Of a DNA stretch of 51,466 nucleotides, positions 43,392-51,466 are shown piece by piece. A program made the translations under genes and the position numbers. A model generated the notes under the pieces. The model did not search any database. It was given only the letters and a program-made list of their open reading frames with translations, and was not told the origin of the DNA. This DNA comes from Propionivibrio sp. Lineage in GTDB: Bacteria; Pseudomonadota; Gammaproteobacteria; Burkholderiales; Rhodocyclaceae. The stretch covers positions 1 through 51,466 of the forward strand of contig NZ_JAEUOI010000019.1 in NCBI RefSeq assembly GCF_016790145.1, given 5' to 3'. Positions within the stretch are counted from its first letter, which is position 1; each line of letters starts with the position of its first letter.

Positions 43392-44795
43392 TCAGCCCTT
43401 GGCCAGAGGCAAGCGCAGACAAAACAATCCGCCACCGCCAGGATGATTTCCCGCCGTCAAGGTGCCGCCGTGGCGCTCGACGATGCCGTAGCTGATGGCC
43501 AGACCGAGGCCGGTGCCGCGTCCGACCGCCTTGGTGGTGAAGAAGGGTTCGAACAGCTTGCCGAGATTGCCCGCCGGAATGCCGGGGCCGTTATCGTGGA
43601 ACTCGATCACGGCGTCCTGCCCTTCAGCGCGCCCCGAAATCTCCAGACTCCGCTGTTGCACACCCTCTGTGGCGTCGGCCGCGTTCTGCACCAGATTCAT
43701 CACGACTTGCAGCAACTGGCCCGGAGAGCCCAAGGTGCATAGCGTCACATCGAACAACAAGCGCACGGAAAACTGGCTGGCGATGCCTTTTTGAATCCAG
43801 CTCACCGCACGCTCGACGATCTCGCGCAGATCGCATTCCTGCCGCTCGTCGCGGTCCTTCACCGAAAACCGTTTGAGCGCATCGACAATGTCGCGGGTAC
43901 GTTCCGCACCTTCGAGCGTACCGTCGATCAGCGAAGGCAGATCGCTCAGCATCCTGTCGATGCGCAGTTCTTCGCGCAAGGCCGAGCATTGTTCGGGCGA
44001 GGCGCCGCCATGGATCGCCGCCAGGTAGCGCGAAAAGCGTTCCTCATAGCGCTTGAGGGCGATGGCATTGCCATAGACGAAGCTGATCGGATTGTTCAGT
44101 TCGTGCGCCACGCCCGCCACCAGGCGCCCGAGCGAGGCCATTTTTTCGGAGTGGATCAACTGGTGCTGCGTGGTCTTGAGGTCTTCATGGGCACGACGCA
44201 GCGCCTGATAGGCACGCTTCAATTCGCCGAGCGGACGCCCGGTGATGACAACGCCCAGCAACTTTCCGACGCCGCTGTAACGCGGCGTGCAGTTGAGCGA
44301 AACAGGTATGCCGCTGCCGTTGGCTGCGCGTAGCATGAATTCGCCATCGGCGAGCGTTTGCCCGATTTGTTCGACCAGCAGACGGCCTGCATTCTGGCGC
44401 GACTCGTCGTCGGCAAAAAGATCGAATAGCGGCCGGCCATGCAGCGATTTCTCGTCGACCCCGAGCAAGGTGAGCAGCGCCTGATTCACACTTTCGATCA
44501 GACCCGAGCGGCTGCAGACGATCAGCAGATCGGACATGGAGGTCAGCACCGACGAAATGAACTGCTGCGAATCCTCCAGCGCGGCATTCTTTTCTTCCAG
44601 GCTGACTTCGTACTGCAGGAGGTCGTTATAGACCTCGTCCATCTTGTGAATCACGTCCAGCCAGATGCCGTCCTCAGCCGCCGCAGCGGTAGCGGCGGCC
44701 AGCAGCTCGACGGTTTGCCGGGATGCATCACCCTTGCCGGCAGCGTCATCGTCTGCCAATTTACGGCCTGCAGAAGGTGCTGGTCGGGTCTTCAT
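43392..44795 (-). CDS. PAS sensor histidine kinase, HupT/HoxJ type
   Basis: 467 residues, cytoplasmic with no membrane helix. A PAS domain (about 80-200) carries SDLLIVCSRSGLIESVNQALLTLLG; the dimerisation helix has AGVAHELNNPISFVYGNAIAL with the phospho-His; the ATPase domain has LVQNAADATEG, DNGPGIP and GTGLGLAISYGIVERHGG. The HELNNPxSFVxGN form is characteristic of HupT/HoxJ, the kinase of hydrogen-sensing systems that work with regulatory hydrogenases and a NtrC-type regulator. Neither partner is visible here. Placement next to a HupK-like gene supports the assignment. Confidence 0.78.
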   Translation of the reverse strand: MKTRPAPSAGRKLADDDAAGKGDASRQTVELLAAATAAAAEDGIWLDVIHKMDEVYNDLLQYEVSLEEKNAALEDSQQFISSVLTSMSDLLIVCSRSGLIESVNQALLTLLGVDEKSLHGRPLFDLFADDESRQNAGRLLVEQIGQTLADGEFMLRAANGSGIPVSLNCTPRYSGVGKLLGVVITGRPLGELKRAYQALRRAHEDLKTTQHQLIHSEKMASLGRLVAGVAHELNNPISFVYGNAIALKRYEERFSRYLAAIHGGASPEQCSALREELRIDRMLSDLPSLIDGTLEGAERTRDIVDALKRFSVKDRDERQECDLREIVERAVSWIQKGIASQFSVRLLFDVTLCTLGSPGQLLQVVMNLVQNAADATEGVQQRSLEISGRAEGQDAVIEFHDNGPGIPAGNLGKLFEPFFTTKAVGRGTGLGLAISYGIVERHGGTLTAGNHPGGGGLFCLRLPLAKG

Positions 44796-45726
44796 CGATT
44801 GAGGAGAGCGCCAGAATTAGCGGGGACCGACAATGAAATGCCAAAGGCTTTTGCTTGCGAAAGCGGTAGCGCCTGGTCGAAAAAAGTTGTTTTCGAGTCA
44901 TTGAAAGGGATCTTAAGCTGTAGCCTCAGGGTAAATTTCTTCTATCAGTCCACAGTCATACCGGCGTCAGACGGTATCCAGATTCGTTCTTCAGGTCAAG
45001 AGGATAAAAGAAGTGTTTGATTTACGAACTGGATTCCGGGTCAAGCCCGGAATGAGCGCGAAGCCTAGCCTCACGCCAAGGTATTTCATTCTAACCATCA
45101 TGGCGATTGATTTGCCACCCCGGAACATGAAAAAATGAGGCATCGGAAACCTTCACTGATGTTAGAGGCACCAGGGGTGGTGCTTGGCAGAGTGGTGGCG
45201 CGCCGATTCGTTCTTTAACTGCTCATCGTGCCATTCTGGCCGCGAGGGTTTTTTGTTGCCTTTCAGCCATACTTTTTCACGGTAATGGGCGGCGCACAAG
45301 CCGGGCTGTCACTTCGACCCCGACGAGCGTCGTCAGCCTGACCTTGACCGGCTGGCCGATGCCGTTGAGGAAAGTCTCGACCTTGAACGGCTGGCCGAAG
45401 GGCTGCGGCTCAAATCAATCCATCTAACGAGGGAGGGCAGGTAATGAATGGCAGTTTTGGCGCAGTCGTTCTGGCACAGGCGAGCTCTTTGATGGCCAGG
45501 TTCGCCTCGGCGTACTGATGTGTGGTCAAGATGTTTACAACACAATGATGCTCAGTGGGCATGAATGGCCATACAATGCCGCGACATCAATTTGCATACA
45601 ACTCCGCGAACTGTCGGACAGAAATAGAACCGATCGACGCTATGCCTGAATGACTAAACGTATCCCGCTCTTGTTTTCAATCAACACCTGCCCGGCAGGT
45701 GCACCCGTCTACGGAAAGAGAGTGCC
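44796..45726. other. Long spacer (930 bases) with dispersed repeats and decayed coding sequence
   Basis: No complete gene. A hairpin repeat lies at 45034-45052. Around 45291-45444 an open frame without a start codon encodes charged residues including CHFDPDERRQPDLDRLADAVEE and a terminal LKSIHLTREGR, with two near-copies of GACCTTGA-x-CGGCTGGCCGA (about 45341 and 45380). I cannot assign it. Promoters for the surface locus on the right probably lie near its end. Confidence 0.4.
45034..45052. repeat. Small hairpin, dispersed-repeat type
   Basis: TTCCGGGtcaagCCCGGAA forms a perfect 7-base stem. GGATTCCGGGTCAAGCCCGG is a known type of dispersed intergenic repeat in many bacterial genomes. Confidence 0.75.
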
Positions 45727-46614
45727 ATGCTGAGCCGCATTTTCAGTCATCTGGCTGTCGCCCTGCTCTGGCTGCTGCATCTTTTGCCCTTGCCGGTCCT
45801 GGCCATCATTGGCCGGGGGCTGGGGCAGCTGTTTTACTACATTGCCCGGCGCCGCCGTAAAATTGCTCTCGTCAATCTGGCTCTGTGCTTTCCTGAACTG
45901 GGTGAACATGAACGCAAGCAACTGGCCAGGAGCAACTTCCAGGCAATCGGACGAAGTTTGCTTGAGCGCAGCATTCTCTGGTGGGGAAGTCAGGAGCGAA
46001 TTTCACGACTGATCAAGGTCGTCGGCGAAGAAAAGTTATACGTTCTTCACAAGGCCGCTCGTCCGATCATTCTGCTGGTTCCGCACTTCGTCGGACTCGA
46101 TGCTGCTGGCGTGGCAATTGCCATGCGTTACAACAGTGTCAGCATCTACGCCGCGCAAAAAAATGAAGTGTTCGATCGTCTGCTTTACAAGGGTCGCCAA
46201 CGGTTTGGCGATCAACTCCTCTTGTCTCGTCAGGACGGTGCACGCGCAACAGTCAAGGCCATGAAATCGGGTCGCCCATTCTTCTACCTGCCTGACCTGA
46301 ATTTTCGTCGGCGCGATTCAATTTTTGTCCCGTTTTTCGGAGTGCAGACGGCGACCATAACCGGACTGTCGCGGCTTTCCAGAGCGGCTGGCGCCGCTGT
46401 CGTTCCCTGCATCGCACGTATGCTACCGGGTGGCGAGGGATACCGTGTGGAAATTGGCGATGCCTGGACGGATTTCCCGACAGAGGATGTCGTGGCCGAT
46501 ACGGCGCGCATGAATGCCTGGATCGAGTCCGCTATTCGTACCATACCAGAGCAATACTACTGGGTGCACCGGCGCTTTAAAACCCGTCCCCCGGGTGAGC
46601 CAAGGTTTTACTGA
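45727..46614 (+). CDS. Lipid A lauroyl/myristoyl-type acyltransferase (LpxL/HtrB family)
   Basis: 295 residues. A membrane anchor at about 8-30 (LAVALLWLLHLLPLPVLAII), then the conserved HX4D acyltransferase motif PHFVGLD (His120-Asp125), and the family segments YIARRRRKIALVNLALCFPE and FFYLPDLNFRRRDSIFVPFFGV. It transfers an acyl chain from acyl-ACP to Kdo-lipid A at the inner membrane. Whether it is LpxL or LpxM cannot be settled. It opens the surface-glycolipid locus; the next gene starts 17 bases after its stop. Confidence 0.9.
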   Translation: MLSRIFSHLAVALLWLLHLLPLPVLAIIGRGLGQLFYYIARRRRKIALVNLALCFPELGEHERKQLARSNFQAIGRSLLERSILWWGSQERISRLIKVVGEEKLYVLHKAARPIILLVPHFVGLDAAGVAIAMRYNSVSIYAAQKNEVFDRLLYKGRQRFGDQLLLSRQDGARATVKAMKSGRPFFYLPDLNFRRRDSIFVPFFGVQTATITGLSRLSRAAGAAVVPCIARMLPGGEGYRVEIGDAWTDFPTEDVVADTARMNAWIESAIRTIPEQYYWVHRRFKTRPPGEPRFY

Positions 46615-46631
46615 GGTTTTCTGCATTTTCC

Positions 46632-47303
46632 ATGAATACGAATAATGATATCTGCAACTCCGTCCCAACCGATTTTGAAGGGTGGTGGAACGTACAAGGT
46701 GAATGGGTCGAGGAGCCCAACCAGCGCCGTAACGGCTGGAGTGGAATGATGCGACTGCGGATTGGCGCACAGTTGTATTACATCAAAAAGCAGTGCAACC
46801 ACCTTTTTCGCTCCCTGCGCCATCCTTTCGGCTGGCCGACCGCAAGCCGGGAGTATCAAAACATTCTCACCCTCAAAGCCCTTGGGCTGCATGTTCCTGA
46901 GCCTGTCTTTCACGGAAACCGCAGGAATGAGCAAGGTTTTGAGGCCGTTCTTGTTACTGAAGAACTGAGCGGGTTTTCTGCTCTAAGCGATCAAACCGGG
47001 CTGGACCTCCCGGCCAGAGAGGCGCTGGCCAGAGAGGTTGGTCGGATTCTTGGCATATTGCATAACGCTCATTTGCAGCATAGCTGTCTGTATGGCAAAC
47101 ATGTCATGGCACGCTGGCAGGATGAGATGCCGGAGATCGCGCTCATTGATCTCGAAAAACTGCGTCGTCCCGTACTGCCGTGGCGTGCCGCACGTCACGA
47201 TCTTGATCAACTCAAGCGACATCAGTTCATCTGGACAAAAAGCGAATGGGATCTTCTTGAGCAGTCTCATAAGCACAAGATGCGCGAAGCCCAAGACCGT
47301 TAA
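46632..47303 (+). CDS. LPS kinase InaA/WaaP-family protein
   Basis: 223 residues. Protein-kinase-like fold of the Kdo/RIO type: YIKKQC holds the ATP Lys, the catalytic loop is HNAHLQHSCLYGKHV, and the metal-binding IDLEKLRRP stands for the usual DFE/DLD. The family includes InaA and WaaP-like kinases that phosphorylate heptose or Kdo in the LPS inner core. It is directly behind the acyltransferase, in agreement with lipid A/core modification. The acceptor is inferred. Confidence 0.82.
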   Translation: MNTNNDICNSVPTDFEGWWNVQGEWVEEPNQRRNGWSGMMRLRIGAQLYYIKKQCNHLFRSLRHPFGWPTASREYQNILTLKALGLHVPEPVFHGNRRNEQGFEAVLVTEELSGFSALSDQTGLDLPAREALAREVGRILGILHNAHLQHSCLYGKHVMARWQDEMPEIALIDLEKLRRPVLPWRAARHDLDQLKRHQFIWTKSEWDLLEQSHKHKMREAQDR

Positions 47304-47395
47304 CTGACGCCCTGTCGAGACGGGTATACTTGGCCGCTGGCGGTGTGGGTTGTTTTCTGCCCTATTGGGCGACGTAATCCTGTGAGACGTATACT

Positions 47396-49162
47396 TTGGC
47401 TCTGAAAATACTTGGACTTTCCGGCGCGCTGACCCATGATCCCTCTGCGGCGCTGTATATCGACGGGATACTGGTCGCAGCAGCCGAGGAAGAGCGCTTC
47501 GTGCGCGACAAGCACGCCAAGAACCGCATGCCCTACGAAGCAGCCAAATTCTGCCTGGAATTTGCCGGCATCAAACCCGCCGACGTCGACGCGGTGGCCA
47601 TTCCATTTGCGCCGATCAGCATTTTCGGAAAGGCCCGCTGGCACTACGCCAGGCGTTACCTGTACGCTCCGGATCGTGCGCTGGATGCCATTTTTGCCGG
47701 CAACCGCCGCTACTACCGCTACAGGAAGCGTATCGAATGGTGCCTCGTCCAACTCGGCTTCGATCTAAAAAAAATCGAGATCGTTCCGGTTGAGCATCAT
47801 CTGGCACACGCCGCCAGCGCCTACCACTGCTCCGGCTTCAAGGAAAAGACCGCGATACTCGGCATCGACGGCAAGGGCGAATATGCCACTACTTTCTTCG
47901 GCTACGGCGAGAACGGCAAGATTCACAAGATCAAGGAGTTTTTCGACCCGGATTCGCTCGGCGGGCTTTACGGCGCAATTACCGAGTACCTCGGTTTCGA
48001 AATGCTCGACGGCGAATACAAGGTCATGGGCATGGCGCCTTACGGGGACCCTGCAAAGTACGACTTTTCGCGTCTGGCCAGATTCGAGAATGGCGAACTG
48101 ACAGTTAATACCGACTATGCCAATGTAATCGGATTCCGGCGCTACAAGGAAAATGGCAAGGGTTACTACTTCTCGCCGAAGCTGGTTGAATGGCTGGGAC
48201 CCAGGCGTAGCGGTGATGTCGCCGATGACCCCTACATCCACTACGCAGCAAGTATGCAGAAGCTGTTCGAGGATCTTGCGCTGCAGATGATTGACTACCA
48301 TCTCGGTGACATCCTGCGCGAAACCGGTCGTCTGGTTTTCTCCGGCGGAGGCGCGCTCAACGTCAAGCTTAACCAGAAGATCATCGCCCGCCAGGACGTC
48401 AGGGAACTCTTCGTCCAGCCCGCTTCCGGCGATGCCGGAACCGCGGTCGGCGCGGCAGCCTACGTTTCTGAAGAGCGCGGCGTGCCGGTCGAGAAAATGG
48501 AACATGTCTATCTCGGCCCGGCATATAGCAACGAGGACGTGATCGCCGCCTGCGCCAGACACCCGGCCAGGCCGTCATGGCAAATGATCGATGAGGTTCC
48601 GCAACAGGTCGCCCGACTGCTCGTTGCCGGCCATCCGGTAGCCTGGTTTCACGGCCGCATGGAATTCGGACCGCGCGCACTGGGCGGTCGTTCGATCCTC
48701 GGTTGCCCAAGTGCAGCCGGTGTCGCTGACCGCATCAACGAACAGATCAAATTTCGCGAGCGCTGGCGCCCGTTCTGCCCGAGCATGATCGACAGCGTCG
48801 GGCCGAAGATGCTCGACAGCGAGCATCCCGCGCCCTTCATGACTTTCACTTTTGAAGTGGCCGAGAATTGGAAGCGCCGGGTACCTGAAGTAGTGCACGA
48901 GGACGGCACCTCACGCGCACAGGTTCTCGAGCGCAGACACAACCCGCGCTACTATGACCTGATGCTCGAACTCGAAAAACTGACCGGCAATGGCGTCGTT
49001 CTCAACACCTCGCTCAATCGCCGTGGCGAAGCGATGATCTGCTCGCCAACCGACGCCTTGAACATGTTTTTCGGGTCCGATCTGGAGTATCTGGTGATGG
49101 AGGATGTTCTGGTGGTCAAGGATTCTTCGAAAACTGCCCTGATTGATGGTGGTGCGCAATGA
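47396..49162 (+). CDS. O-carbamoyltransferase, NodU/CmcH family
   Basis: 588 residues from a TTG start at 47396, chosen because the family begins LKILGLSGALTHDPSAAL. The N-terminal YrdC/Kae1-like domain has VEHHLAHAASAYHCSGF (near 132-150) with metal-binding His residues and GIDGKGEYATTF. The C-terminal domain includes FSGGGALNVKLNQ, EFGPRALGGRSILGCP and NTSLNRRGEAMICSP. These enzymes use carbamoyl phosphate and ATP to carbamoylate a hydroxyl, often on a sugar of nodulation factors, antibiotics or surface glycans. Position among LPS genes suggests the acceptor is a surface sugar. Confidence 0.9.
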   Translation: MALKILGLSGALTHDPSAALYIDGILVAAAEEERFVRDKHAKNRMPYEAAKFCLEFAGIKPADVDAVAIPFAPISIFGKARWHYARRYLYAPDRALDAIFAGNRRYYRYRKRIEWCLVQLGFDLKKIEIVPVEHHLAHAASAYHCSGFKEKTAILGIDGKGEYATTFFGYGENGKIHKIKEFFDPDSLGGLYGAITEYLGFEMLDGEYKVMGMAPYGDPAKYDFSRLARFENGELTVNTDYANVIGFRRYKENGKGYYFSPKLVEWLGPRRSGDVADDPYIHYAASMQKLFEDLALQMIDYHLGDILRETGRLVFSGGGALNVKLNQKIIARQDVRELFVQPASGDAGTAVGAAAYVSEERGVPVEKMEHVYLGPAYSNEDVIAACARHPARPSWQMIDEVPQQVARLLVAGHPVAWFHGRMEFGPRALGGRSILGCPSAAGVADRINEQIKFRERWRPFCPSMIDSVGPKMLDSEHPAPFMTFTFEVAENWKRRVPEVVHEDGTSRAQVLERRHNPRYYDLMLELEKLTGNGVVLNTSLNRRGEAMICSPTDALNMFFGSDLEYLVMEDVLVVKDSSKTALIDGGAQ

Positions 49163-49223
49163 ATAACGGCAACATGGCAGGCAATTACTCCACGGCACTG
49201 AATCTGCTTGTTGTCTGATAGCC

Positions 49224-50150
49224 ATGATGACTCCGCAACTGGTCAGCATTGCCATCCCGACTTACAACCATGCGGCCTTCATTGAAGCCTGCCTGGCTTC
49301 CGTTTGCGCACAGACCTACCCTGAGCTTGAACTGATACTGATTGATGATGGATCGCAAGACGACACCTTCGAGATTGCACAGCGTTTTCTTGAGCCACAT
49401 CGAAAGCGGTTTCGCCGTGTCGTACTCGAACGACACGAGAACCAGGGCGTCAGTGCCAACTCCAATGCATGCATTCAAGCCTGCCAAGGTGACTGGGTTC
49501 ATCTACTCGGCTCGGACGATGTCCTCTACCCGAACAAGGTTGAACGCATCCAGCAGTCGATTCAGGACTGGAATTGTCCGAGCCTGGCGCTGGTACATGC
49601 CGATTGTAATTTCATCGGCGAGGACGGCAACATCGTTACCCGCGCGAAGCAGAAATCACGGCCAGATCCGGGACCGGACACCCAGGCCTACCGCTGGCTG
49701 TTTCTGGGTGAACACTATATATTCAATCCGACAATCGCCCTGCGCCGGGAGATCTTCGTCGCGATCGGTGGTTTTGATCTCACCCTGCCGCTGGAAGACC
49801 TTGACTGCTGGCTACGATTGTCTGTGCACCATGCCATTGCACGTGTACCCGAGGTGTTGGCCAGCTACCGCAAACATCCGGGAAACAGTTCGCGCAGACG
49901 TTTGAAAATGCTTGCAGCACACTTCAATACCTACGCCAAGTTCTTGATCCAGCATCCCGGGCTGATCGGTGACGAGGTGATAGGAGAACATTTCCGCCGT
50001 AACGTATGGCGCTTCTGGCGTCGAATCCGCAAGCAGAAGCCCTGGCTATTTCCCAGGGTGGTAGCTTCCATAATGAAAAGTCGTTGGCAAACCCCTGAAG
50101 CAAGTGATTATGCGTTCTACGGAACTACGCTTGACAAAGCCTCAGCCTGA
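49224..50150 (+). CDS. Family 2 glycosyltransferase
   Basis: 308 residues; ATG at 49224 or 49227. GT-A signatures: SIAIPTYNHAAFIEACLASV, LILIDDGSQDDT, WVHLLGSDDVLYPNKV (DxD-like), and PLEDLDCWLRLS at the acceptor side. Membrane helices are absent, so it works at the cytosolic face. It probably adds one sugar to a lipid-linked or LPS-core acceptor. Between it and the carbamoyltransferase there is a 19-codon mini-frame at 49159-49218 that starts by ATGA overlap. Confidence 0.88.
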   Translation: MMTPQLVSIAIPTYNHAAFIEACLASVCAQTYPELELILIDDGSQDDTFEIAQRFLEPHRKRFRRVVLERHENQGVSANSNACIQACQGDWVHLLGSDDVLYPNKVERIQQSIQDWNCPSLALVHADCNFIGEDGNIVTRAKQKSRPDPGPDTQAYRWLFLGEHYIFNPTIALRREIFVAIGGFDLTLPLEDLDCWLRLSVHHAIARVPEVLASYRKHPGNSSRRRLKMLAAHFNTYAKFLIQHPGLIGDEVIGEHFRRNVWRFWRRIRKQKPWLFPRVVASIMKSRWQTPEASDYAFYGTTLDKASA

Positions 50151-50214
50151 GACAGAACAGGTTCATTGTTCCATTAACTCGAATTGACTCGCCCGACCCA
50201 GGAAGCACCGAACA

Positions 50215-51466
50215 ATGATTTCAATGCAGTTCGCCAAGCGTATCACCCCGGTTCAGGCCGCCTTTTTCGGCAGTCTGCTGCTCTCGCTGGCCACCATCAT
50301 GACCAACCCCACACTAAATCGTGACGGTATTCTTTACGTCGAAACCGCACATAATTTTTTGCAAGGTGGTTTCGACGCAGCTCGCAAAACGTTCCAATGG
50401 CCTTTTTTCCCCATATTGATGGCTCTCGTTTCAAAGTTGACGGGAATCGGCCTGGAAAAGACCGGCCATCTCTTGAATGCACTGTTCATGGCCGGCGCCT
50501 GCGCTCTCCTTGTCGCAAGTGCACAGCGCCGTGTGCCGGAAGCCATCTGGTCAATCTGTCTCGTTGTCCTGGCGCTACCAGGGCCCAATCATTACCGGGA
50601 AGAATTGCTGCGCGAATACGGCTGCTGGTTCTTCATGATGCTTTCGTTCTGGCTCGCGCTCAGATGGTCGGAAAATCCTCGCTGGGGAAGCGCACTGATA
50701 GCGCAATTAGTCTTGGGAATCGCTGCGCTGTTCCGTCCAGAAGCTCTAGTGTTCTTCGCTGCTCTTGTCATGTGGCAATTGTTTGAGGCACCAAAAGAAA
50801 ACAAGTTACGCAGAGTCCTGATGATAGTTGGCATACCACTGGTTGTAGCGCTTTTGTTAATCGTATTGATAGGCTTATTGCGAGGCTTAGTGCGAGTTAA
50901 TCCAGAAGGCTGGTTTGGCTATGTCATGTGGCACTTAGGCCAAGTCGCTTGGCACTTGAATCCAATCCAAGAAAAAATTGAAAATATTATTGACCTCTTG
51001 AATCCGGCAACAAAGCAGGCTCTTTTCAATGCAAAGGCACAAGCCCTGTCAGGGGCATTATTCATCCTGGCCAGGGATGGGGCAGGGACGATCCTTTTTC
51101 TTGGTTCACTCGCCATCATTCCGCTCAAATTCATCAAGCAGTTGAACCTGTTCATTATTCCGTTTCTTTATCTGTTCCATGGCTGCCGCCTTCGCTCTGT
51201 TCTTTCGCGCGCCCCGCTTTTCGCCTGGGCGTTTCTGGCATACCTGATTGTTCTGTCAGCCTACGTTATCGACTGGCAGTTTCTGTCTGGCCGGTATATT
51301 GCCGTTCTCAGTTTGCTGGCGGCGCCTTACATCGGCTTCGGGTTCTGGGAACTTTCAAAACGTTTTCCTCGCTGGAAACACGTCATGTTACTCGTCTCGT
51401 TCGTGATCATGGTCAATAATGACTTCTCATTCAGACCAAGTCAACCATATTTCATCCGTGCTGGCG
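50215..51466 (+). CDS. Polytopic membrane protein, ArnT/GT39-like, cut by window end
   Basis: 417 codons visible, running off the right edge. Membrane helices occur at about 13-29, 78-94, 98-112, 129-143, 155-170, 200-222, then further pairs. The early loop reads NRDGILYVETAHNFLQGG, similar to the first periplasmic loop of lipid-linked-sugar transferases of the GT39/GT83 group, where an Asp is catalytic. It would transfer a sugar from a polyprenyl carrier at the periplasmic face. The middle (about 50,800-51,050) is AT-richer than its flanks. The locus probably continues. Confidence 0.75.
   Translation, partial: MISMQFAKRITPVQAAFFGSLLLSLATIMTNPTLNRDGILYVETAHNFLQGGFDAARKTFQWPFFPILMALVSKLTGIGLEKTGHLLNALFMAGACALLVASAQRRVPEAIWSICLVVLALPGPNHYREELLREYGCWFFMMLSFWLALRWSENPRWGSALIAQLVLGIAALFRPEALVFFAALVMWQLFEAPKENKLRRVLMIVGIPLVVALLLIVLIGLLRGLVRVNPEGWFGYVMWHLGQVAWHLNPIQEKIENIIDLLNPATKQALFNAKAQALSGALFILARDGAGTILFLGSLAIIPLKFIKQLNLFIIPFLYLFHGCRLRSVLSRAPLFAWAFLAYLIVLSAYVIDWQFLSGRYIAVLSLLAAPYIGFGFWELSKRFPRWKHVMLLVSFVIMVNNDFSFRPSQPYFIRAG

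Noticed and set aside
45333..45545. A 70-codon minus-strand frame in the long spacer
   Set aside because: Ser/Arg-rich low-complexity tail produced by the direct repeats, no ribosome-binding site.
1..51466. CRISPR array, integrase, or complete insertion sequence
   Set aside because: No regularly spaced repeats, no tyrosine or serine recombinase motifs, and no transposase DDE pattern were found on reading both strands.

Overview
The window looks like a chromosomal segment of a betaproteobacterium, most likely of the Rhodocyclales (Accumulibacter, Dechloromonas or Propionivibrio-like). The grounds are the gene order surE-pcm-nlpD-rpoS, the pairing of an ABC transporter with a DUF1854 protein, HupT/HupK-type hydrogenase genes, and high GC with betaproteobacterial codon use. 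No ribosomal or tRNA gene, CRISPR array, complete insertion sequence or prophage was seen, and the genus cannot be fixed from the sequence alone.

Layout. Bases 1-8,200 hold the end of creB, creC, an oppositely oriented FimV-like gene, creD behind an exact CreB operator (cre tag), a family 3 glycoside hydrolase and a membrane-bound lytic transglycosylase, so this part concerns envelope and peptidoglycan stress. From 8,400 to 14,700 come a YqhA-type membrane protein, a decayed GGDEF-EAL fragment, citramalate synthase, and the overlapping surE-pcm-nlpD-rpoS operon. Upstream of surE is a promoter-terminator pair that could make a small RNA of about 100 nt. From 14,900 to 16,100 lie two bacterioferritin genes with complementary active sites and bfd. 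From 16,600 to 23,950 are an M1 peptidase, rlmD, and a Fur-box-headed iron operon (outer-membrane protein, feoA, feoB, mnmD). From 24,100 to 28,300 are the ABC/DUF1854 pair, an ArsC-like protein and an Hsp33 that has lost all four zinc cysteines.

From 28,360 to 36,750 everything is on the minus strand: an HDOD protein, a methyltransferase, a diguanylate cyclase fused to a hemerythrin domain, an alpha/beta hydrolase and comEC. Bases 37,400-39,000 are a lower-GC accessory patch with a small membrane protein and a toxin-antitoxin pair whose toxin carries two frameshifts. After that come an acyl-CoA synthetase, a small glycine-rich membrane protein, a stand-alone Rieske protein, and hupK/hupT without structural hydrogenase genes. 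Bases 45,700 to the end are a same-strand surface-glycolipid locus: lipid A-type acyltransferase, LPS-type kinase, O-carbamoyltransferase, GT2 glycosyltransferase, and a polytopic glycosyltransferase-like protein cut by the window edge.

Themes running through the window are iron handling (Fur box, FeoAB, paired Bfr, Bfd), stress and envelope control (CreBCD, RpoS), and oxygen/hydrogen or redox sensing (hemerythrin-GGDEF, HupT, Rieske). I found no clear large undescribed system. The strongest leads are the cysteine-free Hsp33, the putative small RNA upstream of surE, the structured element after hslO, and the small surface-modification locus.
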